Assembly: GCF_041260155.1 (NCBI RefSeq)
Contig: NC_091944.1
Span: forward strand, 22,555,877 to 22,619,876
Source of the DNA: Ptychodera flava
Lineage: Eukaryota; Hemichordata; Enteropneusta; Ptychoderidae
DNA: 64,000 nt
Reading direction: 5' to 3'
The notes below the pieces were generated by a model, which worked only from the letters and a program-made list of their open reading frames with translations, had not been told where the DNA came from and did no database searches. Position numbers and translations under genes: made by a program. Numbering within the stretch: the stretch's first letter is position 1; each line of letters begins with the position of its first letter. Shown here one piece after another: positions 49,601 through 61,600 of the stretch.

Positions 49601-52600
49601 CCTCGGGTGCCTTCAATGTATAACCTTGGTTTGCCCTCAATGTCTGACCCTATGGTTGCCCTCAATGTATGACCCTTGGGTTGCCTTCATTGTATAATCT
49701 TGGTTCCCCCTCAGTGTATGCCTATTGTTGTCTCCACAGACAGGACACCTATGTTCGACCAATTTGTGTCATCAATGTGTGAACTGTGGAAGTTAGATAA
49801 TGCCATCAGTCAAGTTGAATCTCAGGACGAAGATGACAGCACTGTGGTATCTCTGGTCTCCATGGCGACAGATTCCAGCAAACTGTTACAACAAAATGCC
49901 ATGATGCAGAGTAAGAAATATGACATCAAACCTAAACGGTGAGTGTGACAACATTAATGTGCAGTGAAATAAATAAGTGGTTGTAAGAAGTTTTTACCGT
50001 TAGTTAACATAGCACATTTGGTACATAGCACCTCAGCCATGCCCCAAGACCATATGATATGAAATTACTAGCACATGCTGGTACACACCCATAGAACAAT
50101 ACTGTAGATGGGATTCAAACCAAAGGTTTCCTTGATTCTTGAAATGCTCATGAGCATTATTGGCTTGATTTCTGTCTTGATATCTTGGTACATATAAAAT
50201 GTCTCTCACAGTGTACTCTTTAACTGTTCATATCGGCTACGACCACTTGCATGTGGAAAGCACAGCTGCTTACATGTATATCTAGTTTGGCAGTGCTGTC
50301 TAGGTCCCCAGTTATTCTTCTCTGGAAGGAAAAGGACACAATGTCTTCTACAGACTCAGAACGCCCAAAAAATGAAATAATGGCGGTACAAACGAACCCA
50401 CATGTACAAACACATACTTCTGTGTGCGTTTGTGCACCTGATTGTATTTGTACTGTGGTCCATTTGAATTCTGAGTTTGGCCTATTGAGTTTTGCACAGC
50501 AGCAGGTATGCTTTGCTGGAAAGCTAGCAGCACATCAGGTACAACCATTGCACAGTGGCTGGGGGATAGTCAGTATATTGTGTACATACATTAGCACATT
50601 TATCAGTCTGCCATTCAATAGCACTGTCTGTCTCTAGTGTTTAGGAGATGAGAGCAAGTGGTATCTTTTCCATGAGTTTCTTGTAACAGCCTGTTTTTCC
50701 ATCATCCAATCAAACATTCATCCCTAGGTCTGAACCAGATGGTCTGTATCACAAGCTGTTGGCTGTATTTCAAGAGAGACCATTGGACATTCAGGTAGCC
50801 ATGTACAGATGTCTCTACCCTCACATTGACACCAAATGTACCAGGTCGTCTAGGCAGTTAGTAGAATTACTCAAGTCACAGCACAAACTGCTTGACTACC
50901 TTGCTGCCGTAAGGGTGAGTATTCTGTGTGTAACATTTTTCTACTAAGATCAGTAGAGGCATCGCTCATGACCTTAGGGGTCAAGGTTCAAGGGGTCATG
51001 AGTGACTTTCCGCATACAGGTCTGTGTTTCAGCCAGCGTGCGGCATTGCGACATTTGACGCAATTTTTTTTGTTTTGTCCCGATAAAATAACCGTTGTGG
51101 GTCACCATGACGCAATCTGAGCAGGCCATATTTTTGTGGCTATTGAATTTTTAGACAGTGCCTCCTGGGCAGAAAACTACAGCTAAACAATAAAAATGCT
51201 GTAAGATGTTGAAAACAGTTTACCCTCCTTCCTACAAAGTTGCAATGTATTGAAACAGTTTACTCTCCTTTCTAAAAGTTACAAATTCCCTGGTACGTAA
51301 AACAAACATTGTTGCTGTTCGATACTACTAGTACAATACATCACCGGTGTACAACGTCGGTGAATACACTGACAGTCTGTGAGGCTTGGTTTTGCATAGA
51401 TAAGTGCTGCGTACCGGTCGTCCTTGAGTTCAAGTTTTACCTACATTGCTTGCATCAAAATTTGGCCTGCAGCTACTCAGTTTGATAGTAAAAACCATAA
51501 TTTCTACGGAAACTTTCACAATCAGAGTCATTGTACAAGTGAAAAGGAGACAAACTCAGGTTTTCTGAAAGGTCAAATCTGGGTCATTTCACGTGATGTC
51601 ATGAATGAAGACCCCTAAGTACACAATTATGGTTCAAAAGAAACCACCTAGGGAGGCAATAGGTACAATCTTATGTAAAAGAGAAATTCTCGGTGCCTTC
51701 CAATTTACATGGCATTTAGCTTGACTGTCAGTTTTAAATTCTACTTTATTAAGAGTCATGGCAAATGGAGATTGTCAACAGTACTTGCAGTAAGCATATT
51801 CATTTTCAAATCTTCACATTTGAGAGCTGCAATTTTGCATGGTAACTTAACATCAAAGCAACAATTCAAAAGTAGAGCTATTAAAATTGTCCATTTGGCA
51901 TATTTCAAACTGCTATAACTTATACAAGAAATGGTGTGATTCTGAATGATTTTAATATTTCTGCAGATTCTACCACTTTCATGATATAATAATGAACATC
52001 ACTAGACATTTCTTGAAAATATAAATGAAAATATTTCTGGGCTAAAATGTTATCATAATCTTTGAAACAATGATTACTCTAAAACATTGGAAATTAAATG
52101 AACAATATCATTGTGTATTGTTTTACAGGATTTGGGTTTGGCCAAACCATTTTTGTCTCAAGAAAAATACTTATGCTTAAGATGCTATTGAGCCTGCTTG
52201 ATCACAACTATGACACAACACCAGGGCCATAAACACCACAAGAATTGTATCTACATTGCCACTATGCTACCCATGCTTTCTTCTGCATGGAAAATTTTAT
52301 CTGTGTGGCTCACAAAATTTTCGTCATGACTTACAAACTGCATAAATTTGCCACATTAGGAGCTTGTATCAAGTTGTCATTCTGTGAACACTGACAGAAT
52401 GCTACAGAAATATACACTTCACATTGCCACCTAATTTTATTTCTGGTGGTAAAAGTTTACCACCAGAAATGAAAAAATATACCTATCACTTTAATGTCAT
52501 AAAAACACAGATAATTAATGCAATAAAAGCTGAACAAATATTTCTTTAATGTAAAATACAAAACATCTTGATTTGAAAAATGAAGAACTCCTGAATACCA

Positions 52601-55600
52601 AGAAAGTTGTTGCCACACTTGAGATCATAAACTGCCTAAAATTTGTTCAAAGTGGCTACAAGATTTTTGATTTGGCTAATGAGTTGGCTAATCATCTTGG
52701 TGACTTAGGGGGAGCCCTACAGTTTATGTGCATACCACGTGGTAGCAGTAAACTTAATGATACTGCAAGTTTCATGTTGGCACAATTTTGCACAACACCA
52801 TTGGCCTACTATATATACTCACCGTTAATGCACTCACCTGACTTGCCTATTGAACACCAAATACAGTACCAGGTCATAATGACACATAATGACACTGTAC
52901 TGTTGTTTTATTGAAATACATTACATGTCCCCCAAAATTTAATTTGTCCCCATTCAGAACTACCATGGGTCACTGTGTCCCCATGCAAGCAAAAGCTGGC
53001 TGAAACACTGCAGGTACCTGTAGATGTAAGCTACTTTACACTACGGAATCACTTGTTTCTTGTCTACTATTGTTTGCCATTGTCTGATGTAGTATTTTTA
53101 TGTTTGCGTTTCTTTGCCTCCTTTGACCAAAATTTTCTACATTCCTGCGGGCAGTTTACAAATTTGGAATGTTTGCTTGCTGGACAGTAGACATACAATT
53201 TCAATGGTACGTATATGTAAAACACTGAACAAAAGCATATAAAACATGAAATTACATATATTGTACCTGTATCATTTCCCAATGAACAGGTCCCACTGTA
53301 CCTTAGAAAATGTTAGGGTCCGTGGGCTAGAGGGGGTCTACGTGCACCCCCCCCACAGGATAACAAACCTGTATTTTTCAGAACCCTTGGGATCCTAGAA
53401 TACGAAATGGAATTTTAACAGGAAAAATATAGGGACGCAATAGCTGTTATGGTCATGTTTTGAAGGGTACCGTTTTAAAAATCACGATTTTCTAAGCCAA
53501 ATGCATTTTCGTCAAATCTGTCTTCTTGTAAGTCATGTGCTGAGCTCATTTTTTAACTAAACCTCACTTGTTTGGTATCATTAGAAAGGGAATTTATTCC
53601 TCTTTAAAATGACATATTGCACTATGCAATATCTTCTACAGTTTTTGTCAAATATAACCAAAACTTACCCCTTACCCCAAAATTAACATTGCAAATTACA
53701 GTAAAACTCAAATTCTACCAATTTTTTAGCTAGGCATAATAAAATATGCATTGCTTTGTCTGAAATCTGTTTTATTTGATACAGGAACATGTCAGAAATA
53801 TGAAATAGACTTTTAACAGAAAAAATATTGGGAATCTACAGCTGTAACAGTCATATTTTGAAGGGTACCGCAAAATAACAGTGTTGCAGATTTGCATGCA
53901 TTTTTGTTAAAACTGTCTTCTTATAAGTTATCTGCTGAGCTTGTTTTTGAATATAACCTGGCTTGTTAGGTATCATTAGAAAGATAATTCACTAATCTTT
54001 AGAATGACATATTGTAACATGCAATATCTTCTATAGTTTTCATGATATATAACCAAAACTTACCCCTTACCCCAAAGTTTACATTGAAAATTTCAGTCAT
54101 AGCTAAAACCAAATTCTACCATTTTTTTAGCTTGACACAAAAAATCTGGCCGTTTTTGCTATTTAATCTATTTTATTTGGTACAGGGACATGTCAGAAAT
54201 ATGAAATAGACTTTTAACAGAAAAAATATTGGGAATCTACAGCTGTAACAGTCATATTTTGAAGGGTACCGCAAAATAACAGTGTTGCAGATTTGCATGC
54301 ATTTTTGTTAAAACTGTCTTCTTATAAGTTATCTGCTGAGCTTGTTTTTGAATATAACCTGGCTTGTTAGGTATCATTAGAAAGATAATTCACTAATCTT
54401 TAGAATGACATATTGTAACATGCAATATCTTCTATAGTTTTCATGATATATGACCAAAACTTACCCCTTACCCCAAAGTTTACATTGAAAATTTCAGTCA
54501 TAGCTAAAACCAAATTTTACCATTTTCTTTACCTAGACATATAAAATCAGGCATTTATTTGTATGAAATCTATTTCATTCGGTAATGGGTCATGTCAAAA
54601 ATATAAAATAGACTTTTAACAGAAAAAAGATTGGAATTCTGTAGTTGTAACAGTCAGATTTTGAAGGGTACAGGAAAATCTCAGTATTCCTGACTTGTGT
54701 GCATTTTTGTTGAATCTATCGTCTTTTAAGTCATCTGCTGAGCTTCTTATAGAATATAATGTAAGTTGTTAGGTATCATTAGTAAGATTATTTACTAGTC
54801 TTTAAAATGACATATTGTAACATGCAATATCTTGTACAGATTTTTATGAAATATGACCAAAACTTACCCCATACCCCAAAATTTACATCGAAAACTACTG
54901 TCATAGCTAATGTCAAATTCAAGCAATTTTTTACGCAGACATAAAAAATTAGACAATTTTTTGTATGAAATCTGTTTTATTTTGTACTTGGCCATATCAG
55001 AAATATGAAATGAACTTTTAACAGAAAAAATATTGGGATTCTATAGCTGTAACAGCTGTATTTTTAAGGGTACAGCAAAATCTCTGTATTCCTGATTCGC
55101 ATGCGTTTTTGTTAAATCTGTCATCTTATAAGTCGTCTAATGAGCTTGTTATTGATTATAACCGGGTTTGTTTAGTATCATTGAAAAGGTAATTGAATAG
55201 TTTTTAAAATGACATATTGTAACAGGCAATATCTTGTATATTTTTCATGGAATATGACCAAAACGTACCCCATACCCCAAGGTTTATATTGAAAGTACTG
55301 TCATAGATAACGTGATCAAATTCCGTGAATTTTTAGCTAGACATGATAAAAATAGCTCTGTTTCGGTATTAAATCTGTTGTATATGGTACTGGGTCATGT
55401 CAGAAATGTGAAATAGACTTTTAACAGAAAAAATATTTGGACTGTATAGTTGTAACAGCCATATTTTGAAGGGAAATGCAAAATCGCAGTACCGCAAACT
55501 GGCACCTTTTTGTTAAATTCTTCTTCTTGTAAGTCATCTGCTGAACTTATTTTGTGACACAACCTGGCTTGTGAGGTATCATTAGTAGGGCAATTTATTC

Positions 55601-58600
55601 TTCTTTAAGATGACATATTGTAATATACAATGTCATTCATAGTTTTCCTGGAATATGGTCAAACTTTACCCCATACCCAAAAAGTTCAAATCGCAAATTA
55701 CGGCTTATCTTAAATTCTACCATTTTTTGCTGCACATAATACAAAAGGCAATTCTTGTTTAAAATCTGATTCATTTGTTACAAAAGTATGTCACTAGTAT
55801 AAAATTAACTTTTAATGGGAAGATGATACAATTTAGTAGCCATTTGGATCATTTTTGGAGGGGGAACCCATATATTGCAAATGTATGTGTTAGGCAAATT
55901 TGCCCTGATACCTGGGTACCCTTCCAAATATGATCCAAGAGGCTACAAAATCATATTATGTTCCTGTTAAAAGTTAATTTCATATTTGTGACATACTTTT
56001 TAAACAAAAACACAGATTTCATAGATTGCATACAAGCATTGCCTTTGGTATATAAAGTTAATAAATTGTAAAAAAGGTAGAGTTTCAGATTTGCAGTAAT
56101 TTGCTGTGTAAACCTTGGGGTATGGGGTAAGTTTTGGTCCTATTTCATGAAATGTAAACAAAACATTGCATATTACAATATGTCGTTTTAAAGACTAGTA
56201 AATTACCTTCTATTGATACCTAACAAGCCAGGTTATGTCAAAAATCAAGCTCAGCAGATGACTTATAAGAAGACAGATTTAACAAAAAAGCAAGCGAGTT
56301 GGCAATACTGTGATTTTGCGAGACCCTTCAGAATATGACTGTTACAGCTGTAGAATCCCAATATATTTTCTGTTAAAAGTCTATTTCATATTTCTGACAT
56401 TCCCCAGTACCAAATAAAAAGATTTCATATAAAGCATTGCCTTATTTGTTATGTGTAGCTAGAAAATTGGTAGAATTTGACGATAGCTACGAAAGTAATT
56501 TTCGATATAAACTTTGTGGTATGGGGTAAGTTTTCGTCATATTCCATGAAAACTATATCAGATATGGCATATAACAATATGTCATTTAGGAAAGTTGTAA
56601 ATTAGCTTTTTAATGATACCAAATAAACATGGTTATGTAATAAAATAAGCGCAGTAGATGACCTACAATGGGACAAAGTTAACAAAAACACATATGAGTC
56701 TGCACTGCTGTGATTTTGCAGTACTCCACAGAATATGCCTGTTACAGCCATAGAATACCAATATTCTTTCTGTTAAAAGTCTATTTCATATTTCTGACAT
56801 GTTTCTGTACCAAATAAAATAGATTTAATAGCAAAAATGGCCAGATGTTATATGTCTAGGTAAAAAAATGGTAGAATTTGGTTTTAGCTATGACTGCAAT
56901 TTTCAATGTAAACTTTGGGGTATGGGGTAAGTTTTGGTTATATATCATGAAAACAATAGAAGATATTGCATGCTACAATATGTCATTCTAAAGATTAGTG
57001 AATTATCTTTCTAATGATACCTAACAAGCCAGGTTATATTCAAAAACAAGCTCAGCAGATAACTTACAAGAAGACAAATTTAACAAAAATGCATGCAAAT
57101 CTGCTACACTATGATTTTGCGGTACCCTTCAAAACATGACTGTTACAGCTGTAGATTCCCAATATTTTTTCTGTTAAAAGCCTATTTCATATTTCTGACA
57201 TGTCCCTGTACCAAATAAAATAGATTTAATAGCAAAAACGGCCAGATTTTTTGTGTCAAGCTAAAAAAATGGTAGAATTTGGTTTTAGCTATGACTGCAA
57301 TTTTCAATGTAAACTTTGGGGTATGGGGTAAATTTTGGTTATATATCTTAATAACTACACAAGATATTGCATGTTACAATATGTCATTTCAAAGACTAGT
57401 AAATTATCTTTCTAATAATTCCTAACAAGCCAGGTTATATTCAAAAACAAGCTCAGCAGATAACTTATAGGAAGACAGTTTTAACAAAAATGCATGCAAA
57501 TCTGCAACACTGTTATTTTGCGGTACCCTTCAAAATATGACTGTTACAGCTGTAGATTCCCAATATTTTTTCTGTTAAAAGTCTATTTCATATTTCTGAC
57601 ATGTCCTTGTACCAAATAAAATAGATTAAATAGCAAAAACGGCCAGATTTTTTGTGTCAAGCTAAAAAATATGGTAGAATTTGGTTTTAGCTATGACTGA
57701 AATTTTCAATGTAAACTTTGGGGTAAGGGGTAAGTTTTGGTCATATATCATGAAAACTATAGAAGATATTGCATGTTACAATATGTCATTCTAAAGATTA
57801 GTGAATTATCTTTCTAATGATACCTAACAAGCCAGGTTATATCCAAAAACAAGCTCAGCAGATAACTTATAAGAAGACAGTTTTAACAAAAATGCATGCA
57901 AATCTGCAACACTGTTATTTTGCGGTACCCTTCAAAATATGACTGTTACAGCTGTAGATTCCCAATATTTTTTCTGTTAAAAGTCTATTTCATATTTCTG
58001 ACATGTTCCTGTATCAAATAAAACAGATTTCAGACAAAGCAATGCATATTTTATTATGCCTAGCTAAAAAATTGGTAGAATTTGAGTTTTACTGTAATTT
58101 GCAATATTAAATTTTGGGGTAAGGGGTAAGTTTTGGTTATATTTGACAAAAACTGTAGAAGATATTGCATAGTGCAATATGTCATCTTAAAGAGGAATAA
58201 ATTCCCTTTCTAATGATACCAAACAAGTGAGGTTTAGTTAAAAAATGAGCTCAGCACATGACTTACAAGAAGACAGATTTGACGAAAATGCATTTGGCTT
58301 AGAAAATCGTGATTTTGCGGTACCCTTCAAAACATGACCATAACAGCTATTGCGTCCCTATATTTTTCCTGTTAAAATTCCATTTCGTATTCTAGGGATC
58401 CCAAGGGTTCTGAAAAATACAGGTTTGTTATCCTGTGGGGGGGGGGTGCACGTAGACCCCCTCTAGCCACCGGACTATTAGGGTCACATCGAATGTCGCT
58501 GTAATAGGGTTTAGGTAGCACGCATTTCATAATTTAAATCCTAAACTTTTGCTGAAAATTTCCTCAAGGAAAGATTCGATCAGTCTTTTTCCAACTCAGG

Positions 58601-61600
58601 AATAAAAATCAGGGGTCAGCATGTAAATTGTTGCACTAGTGAAACAAAGTACCCAACCTATTCTGACATTTGAAATTCAAAATGGCCGTCATTCCTATGT
58701 TCACACTACGGAGAAAAATTAAATTTTCAATTTTTCACAAAACTAAGACAAGTGAAGACAGTCCCTTCTCCAAGAGCTTCAAAATGAACTCCCACTAGCT
58801 GTAGATCAGAAAAGGTGAAGAAAAATTTGCGAGTCTGAATGTCTGTCCCTGCATACATTCTTACCTTCAAGTGAATGAAACAAAGGTTAACAATGATGAT
58901 CTCTTTGCAGGGTTACTTCTTGATGGAGGCTGGTGACACCATGTATGATTTCTACACCGAAGTCTTTGAGAAGCTGAGATTGCAAGAACACTGGCAGGAC
59001 GTGACCTACCTCAATCTAGCCTTGCAGGAAGCACTGCAGGCACACCATGCCGAGGACATTGACAGGTGACTTGTCATACGTTCACGTTCTCTCTCTTACA
59101 GGGACAAAGTCGACCATTTTTCATTAATATTTGTTTGATGCGAGATACTACTTATATTGTTTGACATGTTGAAAGATACTGAATGAATGGGTGATCATGC
59201 ATGTATTCGACCCCGGTTTTAGACAAATTAAATGAAACCATCGCCAAAAATGAATTAATGATCATGATCAATAATTCATTTTTGCGATGGTTTCATGTAT
59301 CATGTCTAAAATCGGGGTCGAATATAGGCATGGTCACCCATTCATTCAGTATCTTTCAACATGTCAAACACTATAAGTATTATCTCGTATCGAACAAAAT
59401 CCATGAAAAATGGCCGACTTTGTCCCTTTAACTGGGTGCCTTCATCTTGTGTCCAACGCAAGCCCTGTACTCCAACTTCCCTGTATAGAAGTCTACCTTC
59501 CCATTTCACCCTTTCAGCACCCCCTTCCCAGTATGACGTAGAATTTCACATAGCCTTGGAGTACACACCAGCTCTTTTTTACTTGACCTGCGTATCTTTA
59601 AGATGGAGGTCAAGCCCCAAAATTTACTATTCTTCAGATTTTTTTTGGCAAGGCTACAGACACGGCAAGTGAATTTTTTTCAAATTTTTTTTTACCAACC
59701 AGCAAAATCTCTCAAGAGTTACATTGTTACAGATGACACGGAGTCTAGATAAACTGTCCAAAATAGTAAAGGAATTACAAACACAGGCAGTGTTGACAGA
59801 GCAAAATCGGAACATTTCCACATACATGCTCCCAGAAATAACCCCCAAAACATAAAGATATGCACAACGCCTGTCAGCACTAAAATACTTGCAATTGTAT
59901 ATTTCTGCAATTTGCAAAAAAAATAAAAAATAAAAGTATCCAAATTGGCTTAAGTAGAAGCGGCGATTCTGAGAAACTTTATTTCTTTATTCTTTCTACT
60001 CTTCTTTAGCTCTACTTCGCAGTTAATGAACTGATTGTGAGACAGTTGTTTATGCTATATTTCAGGTTGAGAGTATCGGTGGAACCAGTCGGTAGGACAG
60101 GCAGACTACTGATAAATGCTTTGGATGGTTTAACATTACACTACAAGGTACTGATCAAAGATTTCATAATTTATGTATTCACTGTGATAGAGATTAGAAT
60201 TCATGTCTGCTATCTCTGTGACAGAGGTTGTTTTAACTCAGTAGAGTTTTAACTTGGTAGGCTTGTCGTCTTAAGGTATCACATGTCTTGAAAGTGAAGA
60301 CTCAAAAACTTTTGCTCAAACTTTCCTCAATGATACTTTCAATCATTCTCTTACCATATCAATGATAAAAATCAGGGGTCACTGTGCAAAGTTTGGTACT
60401 AGAAAAACTAATCACCTAACATTTAGCAATATTTGAAATTCAAAATGGCCGTCATCCCTGTGTTAACTCTAAATTTTTTTTATTTTCGAAAAACTATGAC
60501 ATTGAAAATGTTTTGTATTCTGAGAGCTTTAAAATGAACCCCTACAAGTGGAAGATCAGACAAGAATTGTGAAAAATTTAGATTCCAAATATCTGTCTCT
60601 GAGGCAGATTCTACATTAAGGGACATTTACTTTTTCACATAAAGGGCTCTAATCTAGTATGCTGACTTTGCAAGACTAACTCAACAAACTGTCTTCTATT
60701 TTCCCACCTACTATTGTCCTGTACCTCATTAAGCTGACTACACTCCTGAGTTTGATGATAATGGTTTCATACTGTTTCTGTCATGGTGTGTCAGAATGTA
60801 ATTTTTAAGTCCCTTTGCAGCAAAAGCAATAAAGGCATTGTTTTTTCCACCCTGATTCAAGGTTCCATGGCCCATAGATGTTGTGTTGAATGACAGATGT
60901 CAGCGGATTTACAATGAAATTTTCTCTCTGCTATTACAAGTGAAGAGAGCTAAGTACTGCCTTGACCAGCTCAGATTTACAGGTGAGATTTAGATTGCTG
61001 TGGGTACTGGTCAGTGAAATTAATCTCATTACAATTCTTGTCAAGGAGTATTTCCATATAAAAATTACAAAGCAAACAATGTCCATTATGATACTGGCAA
61101 TCAGAGTGTGATGAAATTTGCCAGTGTACAATTCTGCCAGAGGAATACTTCCAAATGAAAATTACCAAGTGAATGATATATTGTTTAAGGCGGTCCATGT
61201 CAAAAATTAACTGAACAGTTGAATTCAAATACGCAACTCAGCTTTGATTCTTTGTGAAAAAAAGGGGTGAGTTGTGTAGGACTACCGAGTGTTTGGTTTT
61301 GACTGGTGACAATAAACTTGTTCATCCTGGTCAAACAGAACTATATTTCATGCCAGCAAATGCCCACAGGATACAAAAGTAAGCTACTTATTCCATTTCA
61401 TGTACTTCAATATTGAACCTGAACTGTCCAGTTATAATTTGGTTTGCCTCAAATATATTTATCAAGCATAAATGCCACATGATTTCATAACATTGACTGC
61501 AGACAACTATTTTTCTAGAGTAGCTCTTTTTTTAAACACATGTATTTCTGTACCCCTGCATTAGCCATTACTACTGGTAGTTCTTATATTTCTTTGTCTC

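Noticed and set aside
52573-52914. 113-codon plus-strand frame in TUBGCP5 intron 14
   Set aside because: It reads like a generic protein but shows no known domain, and the GCP5 exons on both sides join in phase without it.
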